Positions 8,458 through 17,247 of a stretch of DNA of 64,000 nucleotides are shown here, in pieces (within the stretch, counting starts at the first letter, position 1; each line of letters starts with the position of its first letter). The position numbers and the translations under genes are program-made. This DNA is from an uncultured Bacilli bacterium (lineage in GTDB: Bacteria > Bacillota_I > Bacilli_A > RF39 > UBA660): assembly GCA_910589375.1 (NCBI GenBank), contig CAJUTK010000002.1, positions 186,001 to 250,000 of the forward strand, read 5' to 3'. The notes beneath the pieces are model-generated. The model had not been told where the DNA came from. It ran no database searches and was given only the letters and a program-made list of their open reading frames with translations.

Positions 8458-9738
8458 ATGAAATATAAAAAAATACAAAAGAAAAACTATAATCTGCACG
8501 TAATAGAAACAAATAAATATAAGACTGTTTTTTTGAAGGTCAGTTTTAAAAGAAAATTAGAAAAAGAAGATATTGCTTTGCGAAATATGCTAATCAATGT
8601 TCTTTTTGAGTCAACTGAAAAATATCATACAAAGCGTCTTATGGAAATAGAATCAGAAGAGCTTTATGAGTTACAGTATCGTGGGTCTAATTATTCTTCT
8701 GGAAAATACAATATTATGGGAGTAGATGCTTTATTCCTAAATCCTAAATATACAGAAGAGTCAATGTTAGAAGAATCTTTTCAGTTTTTAAATGAAATTA
8801 TTTTTCATCCTAATGTAGATAAATCAGGTTTTAAAAAAGAGGGATTTGATATAGCTTATCATGAATTAGAAGATTATTTAATGTCTTTGAAAGAAAACCC
8901 AGATAATTATGCACGTATTAGATTGTTAGAGGAAATAGAACCTGATACTGTTCTTTCTTATCGTAGTTGCGGTTATTTGGAAGATTTAAAGAAAGTTACT
9001 AGAAAGAATTTGTATGAATATTATCTAGATGTTATTCAAAACGATGTAGTAGATATTTTTGTAATTGGTGAAGTCCATACAAAACAAATAGAGGAATTAG
9101 TAGAAAGATGTTTTCCTTTTCAAGAGAGAGTAATGGATCATAAGGGTCATTTTTATCATTCTACAAATATACGAGAAAATGTTAATTTCTGTACAGAGCA
9201 GATGGATTTAAAACAGAGTAAACTATTGATGGGATGTCAAATTATAGATGCGAGTGACTTTGAATTACGTTATGTTTTAAATGTTTATAATTATATATTA
9301 GGTGGAAGTCCTAACTCTAAATTATTTCAAAATGTTAGAGAAAAAAATTCTCTTTGTTATAGTATTTCTTCGTCTTCTCAACCATTAGTAAGTGTTTTAA
9401 CGATTAGAGCAGGAATCAACGCTTGGGAATATGATAGGGCTTGTGCTCTTATTCTAGAACAATTAGAAGATATTAAAAATGGGAAATTTGAAGATGAGGA
9501 TATTCAAAATGCTATAACAGCTTATAAGAGTAGTTTAAAATCATTTGAGGATAATCCAGAAAGTATGATTTCTCTTTATGCAGGAATGGAATATTTAGAT
9601 TCCGATACGATTGAGGAAAGAATTAAGAAAATAGAAAAGGTGGATAGAAAATCTGTTCAAGAATTTGCTGAAAAGATAAAATTAGATACTATCTTTTTCT
9701 TAGAAGGAAGTGAGAAATATGAAGAGACATCGGCTTAA
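8458..9738 (+). CDS. yfmF: M16 family peptidase-like protein YfmF (catalytically dead type)
   Basis: This 426-residue protein has the two-lobed M16 (pitrilysin) fold pattern, with SKLFQNVREKNSLCYSI as the typical C-lobe signature. It lacks the HxxEH zinc motif in the N-lobe, as expected of the inactive partner of a heterodimer. It overlaps the next gene, which has the motif. In Bacillus the equivalent pair is linked to modification of elongation factor P; here that link is by family only. Confidence 0.88.
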   Translation: MKYKKIQKKNYNLHVIETNKYKTVFLKVSFKRKLEKEDIALRNMLINVLFESTEKYHTKRLMEIESEELYELQYRGSNYSSGKYNIMGVDALFLNPKYTEESMLEESFQFLNEIIFHPNVDKSGFKKEGFDIAYHELEDYLMSLKENPDNYARIRLLEEIEPDTVLSYRSCGYLEDLKKVTRKNLYEYYLDVIQNDVVDIFVIGEVHTKQIEELVERCFPFQERVMDHKGHFYHSTNIRENVNFCTEQMDLKQSKLLMGCQIIDASDFELRYVLNVYNYILGGSPNSKLFQNVREKNSLCYSISSSSQPLVSVLTIRAGINAWEYDRACALILEQLEDIKNGKFEDEDIQNAITAYKSSLKSFEDNPESMISLYAGMEYLDSDTIEERIKKIEKVDRKSVQEFAEKIKLDTIFFLEGSEKYEETSA

Positions 9739-10984
9739 ACATTTTGACTTAGATGTTTATCAAGAAACATTATCAAACGGATTACTCGTAAATGTTGTTC
9801 CGAAAAAAGGAAATAATATTTATGTAACATTCATAACAAAATATGGTAGTTTTGATAATGTATTTATTCCTTATGGAAAGAAAGATTTCTATGAAGCTCC
9901 AATGGGAGTAGCACACTTTTTAGAACATAAAGTATTTGAACAGTCTGATGGAGAAGATCCTTTTGCTTTCTATACTAGGAATGGGGCAGATGCAAATGCT
10001 AGTACATCGTATATTCGAACTTGTTATTTATTTTCTGGACCAGATTCTTTTCATGAAAATATAAATTATTTATTAGATTTTGTTCAATCACCATATTTTA
10101 CAGAGGAGAATGTAGAAAAGGAGAAAGGAATTATTGAACAAGAAATAAAAATGTACGATGATATGCCTTTTTGGAGATTATTTGAGGCCACTTTAAAAAA
10201 TACGTTTCATAATCATCCTCTTCGATATCCTATTGCAGGAACAGTAGAAACCATTTCTAAAATTACAAAGGAAGATTTATATACTTGTTATAATACATTT
10301 TATCATCCTTCTAATATGTTTTTAACAGTGGTTGGAAATGTAGATCCAGAAGAGGCGATGAAATCTATTCGTGATAATCAGTCTAAAAAGGATTATGAAT
10401 CTAGAGATAAAATTATTTTAAAAGAGATAGAAGAACCTAATGAGGTTGTAAAAGAAAAAGAGATAATCCCTTTTGATGTAGAAATTCCTAAATTAGCTAT
10501 TGCTTATAAAATTAATATAGGAAATTATGATATAAATAAAGTAAAAGATTATCTTAGTATTTATTTTAATATAAAATTAGATTCTACCTCCTTATTACGT
10601 GAAAAACTAAAAAAAGAAAATGCCATAACAGGAGGATTTGGCATTGATGTAATTGATGCAGGCAATCATATTTTATGTGCAGTTAATACAGAGTCGAAGG
10701 ATCCCGAATACGTAATTGAACAAGTAGATGCAGAAATCAAAACTAAAAAAATAACAGAGACTGAATTAAATAGAAAAAAGAAAACTATGAAGAGTGGTTG
10801 TATTTATCAAAGTGATAGCGTTTTTTCTATTGCATCTAATATTAATAATAATATTTTAAGATTAGGAGAAGTAATTTTTGATGAATATGAATGGGTTGAT
10901 AGTCTTAACATTGAAGAGATGAAAGATATTTTAGCAAATATTTCTTTTGATGAGAAAAGTGTTGCTATTTTAAAGAAATCATAG
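9719..10984 (+). CDS. yfmH: M16 family zinc peptidase YfmH
   Basis: This 421-residue M16 peptidase has the inverted zinc motif HFLEH at residues 66-70 and a downstream Glu-rich EKGIIEQEIKMYDD stretch that supplies the third ligand. It is the active partner of the preceding YfmF-like protein. An upstream in-frame GTG at 9710 exists, but GGAAG ends there, so the ATG at 9719 with a spacing of 8 is the better start. The gene overlaps yfmF by 20 bases, which implies coupled expression. Family knowledge links the pair to the elongation factor P modification pathway. Confidence 0.9.
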   Translation: MKRHRLKHFDLDVYQETLSNGLLVNVVPKKGNNIYVTFITKYGSFDNVFIPYGKKDFYEAPMGVAHFLEHKVFEQSDGEDPFAFYTRNGADANASTSYIRTCYLFSGPDSFHENINYLLDFVQSPYFTEENVEKEKGIIEQEIKMYDDMPFWRLFEATLKNTFHNHPLRYPIAGTVETISKITKEDLYTCYNTFYHPSNMFLTVVGNVDPEEAMKSIRDNQSKKDYESRDKIILKEIEEPNEVVKEKEIIPFDVEIPKLAIAYKINIGNYDINKVKDYLSIYFNIKLDSTSLLREKLKKENAITGGFGIDVIDAGNHILCAVNTESKDPEYVIEQVDAEIKTKKITETELNRKKKTMKSGCIYQSDSVFSIASNINNNILRLGEVIFDEYEWVDSLNIEEMKDILANISFDEKSVAILKKS

Positions 10985-10987
10985 GTA

Positions 10988-11016
10988 TTGATTTATTTTT
11001 CTAATTATGATAAATT
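10988..11016 (+). promoter_or_regulatory. Candidate promoter for secG
   Basis: TTGATT at 10988 is followed after 17 bases by TAAATT at 11011; an alternative -10, TATGAT, lies at 11006. A strong AAGGAGGT ribosome binding site comes before the secG start. Confidence 0.45.
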
Positions 11017-11043
11017 ATTATGTAGTCGAAGGAGGTAATTGGG

Positions 11044-11250
11044 ATGCAAATATTATTAATTATTATATCCGTTCTCTTAATTGCCATAGTATTATTACAA
11101 AGTGGAAAAGCAGAGAGTGCTACTGATATTATGAGTGGCAGCAACAGTGACTTATTTAGTAACCGTAAAGAACGTGGGGGAGAATTATTTATTACTCGTT
11201 TAACGTTTTGTTTGGGAGTTGCTTTCTTTATCATTTGTATTATTATGTAA
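11044..11250 (+). CDS. secG: Preprotein translocase subunit SecG
   Basis: SecG is the small accessory subunit of the SecYEG channel. The 68-residue protein has two membrane segments (about residues 2-18 and 48-67) joined by a loop containing SGKAES and the GS..DLF motif, as in SecG of Bacilli. The ribosome binding site AAGGAGGT is strong. It stands alone, bounded by a promoter and a good terminator; the usual neighbour rnr/smpB is not present. Confidence 0.93.
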   Translation: MQILLIIISVLLIAIVLLQSGKAESATDIMSGSNSDLFSNRKERGGELFITRLTFCLGVAFFIICIIM

Positions 11251-11275
11251 AACTAAGGAAAACTTAGTTTTTTTC
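11251..11275 (+). terminator. Intrinsic terminator after secG
   Basis: The stem AACTAAG / CTTAGTT with loop GAAAA is followed by seven T. Confidence 0.88.
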
Positions 11276-11329
11276 TTTTTATCGTATAGAAAAATTAAAA
11301 TCATGATATAATGAAATAGAGGTGGGGTT

Positions 11330-12604
11330 ATGAATCAAGTTTTGCCAGCTGATATTTTTGTTGTTGTAAATAAGACTGTTTTACAAGATGATAGAAAAAT
11401 ATTAGTAAGTTTATATGAACCACTCATAGGAGCTCTTGCTATCAATTTATATAATACGTTGTGGACTTATTTAGATCATCTAGAATTAATTTCAACAGAA
11501 TATACGCATAATACACTTTTAAATACTATGATGATTACAGTTCAAGAGATGATGGATGCTAGGTTAAAGTTAGAAGGAATAGGACTTTTAAAAACCTATG
11601 TGAAAAGAGGTAGTGTTAATAGTTTTATTTATGAACTTTATTCTCCCATGAGTGCCAAAGAGTTTTTAAATAACCCTATATTAGGAACAGCGCTTTATAA
11701 TGCACTAGGGCCAACAGAGTATGAAAGAAGAGTAGAATTCTTTAGAATACCATCAATTAATTTAAAAAACTATGAAGATGTTACAGCCAAATTTAGTGAT
11801 ATTTTTTCATGGACGAATTCTTCATTGAGAAATATAGAAATCTACAATCTTAAAAATAAAGCAACGAGACCATTAGAAATTATTTCTAAAATTGATATTA
11901 ATACGATATTAAGTTTAATACCAGAAGAAATGTTGAATCAAAGAAGTGTTACAAAAGAAGTTCGTTCCTTCCTAATAAAAATATCTTTTATATATAATTA
12001 TGATAATGAAGCTATGGTAGAATTGATTAGAAATTCTATTACAGATAAACATACAATTGATAAAGTAAAATTAAGAGAACTTGCAAGTAAATACTATCAG
12101 TTTGAGAATTTAGGAAAACTACCAAGTTTAATTTATAAAAATCAGCCAGAATATTTGCGTTCTACAAAATCGGGAGTATCTAAAAAGATGCAACAGATTC
12201 ATTTGTTTGAAACTACTAGCCCATATGATTTTATTTGTAGTAAATATAAAACAGGAACTCCTACTAGTAGTGATTTAAATATTATTTCTTATTTATTAAT
12301 AGATTTAGATTTAAAGCCAGGAGTTGTTAATGTTTTAATTGATTATGTATTAAAAATTAATAATAACAATCTTACAAAACGTTTTGTAGAAACTATTGCT
12401 GCACAGTGGAAAAAAAGTAATATAGAAACAGTAGAAGATGCAATGAATATTGCCGAGGAAGAGAATAAGAAAAGAAAATCTATTTCTAATAATAAAAGAG
12501 AGACAAAACAAGATAAAAAACCAGATTGGTTTCATCAAGATATAGAAGCAGACTTTGCCACAGCAGAAGAAATAGAAGAATTAGAAAAGATGTTAAAAGG
12601 ATAG
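11330..12604 (+). CDS. dnaB: Replication initiation protein DnaB (Bacilli helicase co-loader)
   Basis: In Bacilli DnaB acts with DnaD and DnaI to load the replicative helicase. The 424-residue protein starts with the LPADIFVVV... N-terminal domain and carries a C-terminal DnaB/DnaD-like helical domain (about residues 310-385, with ...YKTGTPTSSDLN and the ETIAAQWKK segment), matching the Bacillus family rather than the E. coli helicase of the same name. It precedes dnaI by 6 bases, the conserved arrangement. Confidence 0.92.
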   Translation: MNQVLPADIFVVVNKTVLQDDRKILVSLYEPLIGALAINLYNTLWTYLDHLELISTEYTHNTLLNTMMITVQEMMDARLKLEGIGLLKTYVKRGSVNSFIYELYSPMSAKEFLNNPILGTALYNALGPTEYERRVEFFRIPSINLKNYEDVTAKFSDIFSWTNSSLRNIEIYNLKNKATRPLEIISKIDINTILSLIPEEMLNQRSVTKEVRSFLIKISFIYNYDNEAMVELIRNSITDKHTIDKVKLRELASKYYQFENLGKLPSLIYKNQPEYLRSTKSGVSKKMQQIHLFETTSPYDFICSKYKTGTPTSSDLNIISYLLIDLDLKPGVVNVLIDYVLKINNNNLTKRFVETIAAQWKKSNIETVEDAMNIAEEENKKRKSISNNKRETKQDKKPDWFHQDIEADFATAEEIEELEKMLKG

Positions 12605-12610
12605 TGATTT

Positions 12611-13513
12611 ATGGAAGCTTTAGAGAAAGTTTTAGAAAGAGAAGATTTTGAAAAAATTGATTTAGATAAAGAATATGAAGAAGCTTTAAAAAATCCAATT
12701 TTTAAAGAGATTGCAAAAAAGACAAAATTGTCTAAAAAAGATTTGAAAAATTATACTTCTCTATTAGAAGAAGCAACAGAAGAATATAGTCATTGTTTAG
12801 AGTGTAAAAATATATTAGAATGTAAAAATAGAATTCGTGGTCATGTTTATTTTCCTGCCGTAAGGCAAGGTAATTTGATTTTTGAATATAAGAGTTGTCG
12901 TTATCAAGAAAAGCTAGATAAAAATACTAAGCATTTAAAAAATGTTCAATTTTTTAATACGCCAAGTGCTTTAAAGGAAGCTACTATGGATAGTATTTAT
13001 AAAAATGATAAAAGTAGATTTGAAGTCATTTTATGGATAGGGGAATTCTTAAAAAATTATGTAGAAAAGAACAATCAAAAGGGTTTATATTTATCTGGTA
13101 ATTTTGGTTGTGGAAAAACTTATTTAGTAGCTGCTTTATTTAATGAATTAGCTAAAAAAGGATATAAAAGCGCTATTTTGTTTTGGCCTGAATTTTTAAG
13201 ACAAGCATTTTATGATGATTTTAAAGAAAAGTATGAATATGTAAAAAAAGTGCCGTTACTTTTGATTGATGACATAGGCGCTGAAAATGTAACAGCATGG
13301 AATAGGGATGAAATTTTATGTCCTTTACTTCAATATCGAATGGATGAAGGTTTAACTACTTTTTTTACTTCTAATTTAACTTTAAATGATTTAGAAGAAC
13401 ATTTAGCTAGTTCTAAAGCGGGAGTAGAGTCTATTAAGGCTGGAAGAATCGTATCTAGGATAAAGCAATTGACAGAGCCCCTTTCTATGATTAGTAAAAA
13501 TTTAAGAAAATAG
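12611..13513 (+). CDS. dnaI: Primosomal protein DnaI (helicase loader ATPase)
   Basis: DnaI is an AAA+ ATPase that loads the replicative helicase. The 300-residue protein has an N-terminal zinc-binding region with four Cys (about residues 62, 65, 71, 96), Walker A GNFGCGKT at 163-170 and Walker B LLLIDDIGAE near 216-225. It follows dnaB directly. Identification is secure. Confidence 0.95.
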   Translation: MEALEKVLEREDFEKIDLDKEYEEALKNPIFKEIAKKTKLSKKDLKNYTSLLEEATEEYSHCLECKNILECKNRIRGHVYFPAVRQGNLIFEYKSCRYQEKLDKNTKHLKNVQFFNTPSALKEATMDSIYKNDKSRFEVILWIGEFLKNYVEKNNQKGLYLSGNFGCGKTYLVAALFNELAKKGYKSAILFWPEFLRQAFYDDFKEKYEYVKKVPLLLIDDIGAENVTAWNRDEILCPLLQYRMDEGLTTFFTSNLTLNDLEEHLASSKAGVESIKAGRIVSRIKQLTEPLSMISKNLRK

Positions 13514-13523
13514 GGGAAATGAC

Positions 13524-13552
13524 TTAACAAAAGAAAGACAGTATGTTATAAT
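13524..13552 (+). promoter_or_regulatory. Promoter of the threonine T-box leader
   Basis: TTAACA at 13524 and a consensus TATAAT at 13547 are separated by 17 bases, just after the dnaI stop. Confidence 0.8.
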
Positions 13553-13558
13553 GAAGAC

Positions 13559-13765
13559 ATCAAAGGCAATGATTAGGACATGGTTATTAGTGATTTCTTG
13601 AAAGCGAATTAGGGATGGTGAAAGCCTAAGCAAGATAACAAATAATTACTACCTATGAGCAGAATTCGAAAGAATATTCCGGATTAATTCCGTTATCATT
13701 TAGAGTTAAAAGGTAGGATGGTACCGCGTATAGACGCTCCTTATATATTAGGAGTGTCTTTTTTT
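13559..13765 (+). ncRNA. T-box riboswitch, threonine specifier
   Basis: This leader binds uncharged tRNA and allows read-through into downstream genes. The T-box sequence AGGATGGTACCGCG is at 13715-13728, and the stem I features AGCGAATTAGGGATGGTG and the following CCTA segment are present. In the specifier loop the triplet ACT at 13648-13650, followed by ACC and TATGAGC, decodes threonine, matching thrS downstream. The competing terminator (stem AGACGCTCC / GGAGTGTCT, 13732-13758, then seven T) closes the leader. Between it and thrS lies one unknown gene, which would share the control. Confidence 0.95.
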
Positions 13766-13781
13766 ATATATGGAGGTTTTT

Positions 13782-14750
13782 ATGGGTAAGAAAAAGAAGA
13801 ATAGTTTAAGTAGTATTAAAAACATAGGAGCATCTTCATTTTTAAAAAGATATTATGGTATTTCTCATGAAGATATTGATAATATGACCCATGAGAATAT
13901 GAAAAGCTTTTTTCCACAGTTACAGCGAACTAGCTTTGAGTATGTACAGAAAAATCCAGAATTAGTTACAATAGGAAAAATTATAATGGTAGAAGATGTG
14001 AGGCATTATCAAATCCCATATTTAGCTCCAGAAACTGTTCCAAGTGAAAATCTTTTTCTAGGATGTGATGATAGAGAAAAAGTTATCAAAAAGATTGTTA
14101 ATTTATTTCAAACAGCAATAGATCAAAATATTCCAGCTCTATTCATAATTGAATGTAGTAATCCTATTCAACCATTTGCCTTTCAACCTAAGGATATTAT
14201 TCCTAATATGGTAGAAGGAGATTGCTTACTTCCTATGATGGAAGCCACTAATCAAGATAGTGGGCTTCTCATCAGAAAAGACTATTCTATAGTAGGGTAT
14301 AGCATGCTAAATCATGGTGATAATTGTTATGAAACAGTAATATTGCCGCCTCTTCAAGGACAAGCAATTGGAATTTCTAAAAAGACAGATGCTATGGGGG
14401 TATTTTATGAAGAAGGTTTGCTGGGAATAACAATAGATGGCACTTTGAAGGAAATTCCTAATAAAGATAGTTTACAAAAGGAATTACTTCTACTTTATCC
14501 AATTCCAGAGCCTAAGGAAAGGGAAAGAGAAGTCACCGTTATTGTAAATAGTCCAAGTAGTTATTCATTAAATGAGATGTCTGTTTATGAATTAACGCAA
14601 TTAATGAAGGTATATCGTGATTCTAATCAGATGGCTTACTATCATATCGTTAGAAGAGAATTAGTAAGAAGAACAAAAGATAGTAAGGAATTTAAAGTTA
14701 CGAGAGAAAGAGAAAAAAATAAAAGATTTTTGTTAGAAGGAGAAGATTAA
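13782..14750 (+). CDS. Unknown protein between the Thr T-box and thrS
   Basis: The 322-residue protein is not recognised. It starts with a very basic tail (GKKKKNS), has no signal peptide or membrane segment and a mixed alpha/beta middle (about residues 80-240) followed by a helical, Arg/Lys-rich C-terminus. The ATG at 13782 is chosen because GGAGG lies five bases upstream; the ATG at 13770 overlaps that site. Only one base separates its stop from thrS, so it is cotranscribed and controlled by uncharged tRNA-Thr. A role tied to threonine or translation is possible, but nothing in the protein shows it. Confidence 0.82.
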   Translation: MGKKKKNSLSSIKNIGASSFLKRYYGISHEDIDNMTHENMKSFFPQLQRTSFEYVQKNPELVTIGKIIMVEDVRHYQIPYLAPETVPSENLFLGCDDREKVIKKIVNLFQTAIDQNIPALFIIECSNPIQPFAFQPKDIIPNMVEGDCLLPMMEATNQDSGLLIRKDYSIVGYSMLNHGDNCYETVILPPLQGQAIGISKKTDAMGVFYEEGLLGITIDGTLKEIPNKDSLQKELLLLYPIPEPKEREREVTVIVNSPSSYSLNEMSVYELTQLMKVYRDSNQMAYYHIVRRELVRRTKDSKEFKVTREREKNKRFLLEGED

Positions 14751-14751
14751 A

Positions 14752-16506
14752 ATGATAAATATAAAAGAAGATGAAAAATTAAGTGTATTAAATCATAGTT
14801 GTGCCCATTTACTTGCACAAGCAGTAAAACATTTATATCCACATGCTATGTTTTGGGTAGGACCTGTTATAGAGGAAGGTTTCTATTATGATATTGATTT
14901 AGGAGATAATGTTATTACAGAGGATGATTTAGCAACTATTGAAAAAGAAATGAAGAAAATTTCTAAAGATGGAAAGAGAATTGTTCGACATGAAATTAGT
15001 AAAGAAGAGGCTTTAGAACAGTTTAAGAATGATCCATACAAGATAGATTTAATTAGTCGCATGGATGAGGCTGATACAGTAATTAGTTGTTATACACAAG
15101 GGGATTTTACAGATTTATGTAGAGGACCACATGTAGAGACAGTAAAAGAATTAAAATATTTTAAGTTATTAAAATCTAGTGGTGCTTATTGGAAAGGTGA
15201 CTCTAAGAATAAAATGCTTCAAAGAATTTATGGTATTTGTTTTTTTAATGAAGAAGATTTAAATAATCATTTACTTGCTTTAGAAGATGCTAAACAAAGA
15301 GATCATCGTAAGATAGGAAAAGATTTGGATATTTTTATGTCCCATGATTTAGTAGGAAAAGGAATGCCTTTATGGTTACCAAATGGAGCAATTATTAGAA
15401 AACAACTTGAAAATTATATTTATGAGAAAGAACAAAAAATGGGATACAAGCATGTATATACACCTTGTGTTGGAACAGTTGATTTATATAAAACATCAGG
15501 TCATTGGGATCACTATCAAGAAAACATGTTCCCATCTATGAAAGTAGATGAAGAAGAATTTGTTTTAAGACCAATGAATTGTCCTCATCATATGTTAATC
15601 TATGGTAATGAACTTCATTCTTATAGAGATTTGCCAATTCGTATTGGAGAATTTGCAGCTGACTTTAGATATGAAGCAAGTGGTGCTGTAAAAGGTCTTG
15701 AAAGAGTTAGATGTATGTGCCAAAATGATGCCCATTTATTTGTAAGACCAGATCAAATTGGAGAAGAATTTAAGAAGGTTGTTTCTTTGATTTTAGAAGT
15801 TTATAAGGATTTTGGATTAAAAGATTATAAGTTTAGATTATCGTTAAGAGATCCAGAGGATAAAGAAAAGTATTTTGATGATGATGAAATGTGGAATAGT
15901 GCTGAGGCGAAATTAAGAGAAGTATTAAATGAACTTGGTGTAGAATATTTTGAAGCAGTAGGGGAAGCCGCTTTCTACGGACCAAAATTAGATGTAGAAG
16001 TAAAACCAGCAGTAGGACCTGAAGTAACATTATCTACTTGCCAATTAGACTTTTTACTTCCAAGAAGGTTTGAACTTTCTTATATAGATAGAGATGGTTC
16101 TAAAAAAACACCAGTTGTACTTCATAGAGCAATCTTTGGTACATTTGATAGATTTACAGCATTTATTTTAGAAGAGACAAAAGGAGTTTTACCTTTATGG
16201 TTATCTCCAGTACAAATGAATATTGTTCCTGTTAATAATGAGTATCATTTAGAGTATTCTAAGGAATTAGAAGAATTGCTTAGAAATGAAGGATTTCGTG
16301 TAGAAATGGATGCGCGTGAAGAGAAATTAAGCTATCGTATGAGAGAAAGTCAAACAAGAAAAATACCATTAACTCTTATCGTTGGAGATAAGGAAAGAGA
16401 TGAAAAAACAATTAGTTATCGTCTTTTTGGAACAACAGAAACAACAACGCTTTCTAGGGAAGAATTTGTTGCTTTTGTAAAAGATTTAATTGTCAATAAG
16501 AAATAG
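14752..16506 (+). CDS. thrS: Threonyl-tRNA synthetase lacking the TGS domain
   Basis: The enzyme charges tRNA-Thr. Its 584 residues are about 60 fewer than usual. The N-terminal TGS (N1) domain is missing, and the protein opens almost directly with the editing domain (HSCAH at 15-19, later CRGPH). The class II core is complete, with the zinc-binding MNCPHH segment, motif 2 RYEASGA and motif 3 HRAIFGTFDRF, and an anticodon-binding domain follows. The start ATG follows AAGGAGA. No coding upstream in frame could supply a TGS domain, as the preceding gene ends one base before. Expression is under the T-box. Confidence 0.97.
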   Translation: MINIKEDEKLSVLNHSCAHLLAQAVKHLYPHAMFWVGPVIEEGFYYDIDLGDNVITEDDLATIEKEMKKISKDGKRIVRHEISKEEALEQFKNDPYKIDLISRMDEADTVISCYTQGDFTDLCRGPHVETVKELKYFKLLKSSGAYWKGDSKNKMLQRIYGICFFNEEDLNNHLLALEDAKQRDHRKIGKDLDIFMSHDLVGKGMPLWLPNGAIIRKQLENYIYEKEQKMGYKHVYTPCVGTVDLYKTSGHWDHYQENMFPSMKVDEEEFVLRPMNCPHHMLIYGNELHSYRDLPIRIGEFAADFRYEASGAVKGLERVRCMCQNDAHLFVRPDQIGEEFKKVVSLILEVYKDFGLKDYKFRLSLRDPEDKEKYFDDDEMWNSAEAKLREVLNELGVEYFEAVGEAAFYGPKLDVEVKPAVGPEVTLSTCQLDFLLPRRFELSYIDRDGSKKTPVVLHRAIFGTFDRFTAFILEETKGVLPLWLSPVQMNIVPVNNEYHLEYSKELEELLRNEGFRVEMDAREEKLSYRMRESQTRKIPLTLIVGDKERDEKTISYRLFGTTETTTLSREEFVAFVKDLIVNKK

Positions 16507-16526
16507 ATACTAGGTATCTTTTTCTT
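16505..16526 (+). terminator. Intrinsic terminator after thrS
   Basis: The stem AGATAC / GTATCT with loop TAG starts in the stop codon and is followed by T5C T4, which leads directly into the next -35. Confidence 0.75.
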
Positions 16527-16555
16527 TTGCAATTTTAGATACTTTATTGTATAAT
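16527..16555 (+). promoter_or_regulatory. Promoter of the HdeD-like gene
   Basis: TTGCAA at 16527 and TATAAT at 16550 are spaced by 17 bases. The -35 abuts the T tract of the thrS terminator. Confidence 0.8.
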
Positions 16556-16575
16556 GATAACGAGGATGTGAGATT

Positions 16576-17172
16576 ATGAGTAAAAAAGAACCAGTAAGTG
16601 TAGTTTCTTTAGCTATTTCTTTAGTTGCATTAGTAATAGGTATTCTTTTATGTTTTTATGGAGAGACAATTTATAAAATTATTGGTTATGGAGTAAGCGG
16701 AGTTTTAATATTAACAGGGGCTGTTAAATTAATTGCTTATATTACTAGCAAAAATAATTATCCATTTAGTGATTGCATTAGTGCCATCCTATATATTGGT
16801 TTTGGAATTTTAATTTTTTGTTTCCCAACAGCTATTCCAACAACTATTAGTATTGTCCTTGGAATGCTTGTCCTATTTAGTGGAGTGAATCGTTTAATAT
16901 TAGGTCTTGCTGTTCGTTCTATCGATGAGAAGGGCTCTAGATTATTCTTAGTGGTATCTGTTTTAATGATTTTACTTGGAATTGTTATTATTACTCAAAG
17001 TTTCTTAAATTTATTAGGATTATTTATTATTGTGTATGCTATCTCTGAGATTTTTGGATATATTTATTATACGACTCAAAATAAGGATTATTCAGAAGTT
17101 TTAAATAAGAAAGTACCACAAGAAATAAAGGAAAAAGAAGCAACAGAAGCTGTCATTGAAGAGGAAGAATAA
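16576..17172 (+). CDS. HdeD/DUF308-like membrane protein
   Basis: The 198-residue protein has about six hydrophobic segments arranged in pairs, with repeated short motifs such as GILLCFYG, GFGILIFCFPT and GIVIITQS. This is the pattern of DUF308/HdeD-type proteins, whose function is unclear outside acid resistance in enterics. A charged Glu-rich tail ends the protein. It stands alone between its own promoter and terminator. Confidence 0.75.
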   Translation: MSKKEPVSVVSLAISLVALVIGILLCFYGETIYKIIGYGVSGVLILTGAVKLIAYITSKNNYPFSDCISAILYIGFGILIFCFPTAIPTTISIVLGMLVLFSGVNRLILGLAVRSIDEKGSRLFLVVSVLMILLGIVIITQSFLNLLGLFIIVYAISEIFGYIYYTTQNKDYSEVLNKKVPQEIKEKEATEAVIEEEE

Positions 17173-17197
17173 ACTACTACTTTAGTAGTTTTTTTCT
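17172..17197 (+). terminator. Intrinsic terminator after the HdeD-like gene
   Basis: An eight-base-pair stem (AACTACTA / TAGTAGTT, loop CTT) is followed by seven T. Confidence 0.85.
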
Positions 17198-17226
17198 TGC
17201 TTTCCTTTTAGAAAATGTGCTATAGT
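17197..17226 (+). promoter_or_regulatory. Promoter of the extended sigma factor gene
   Basis: TTGCTT at 17197 and an extended -10, TGCTATAGT (TATAGT at 17221), are spaced by 18 bases. The -35 is fused to the T tract of the upstream terminator. Confidence 0.65.
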
Positions 17227-17247
17227 AATAAATATAGGAGCATGACT

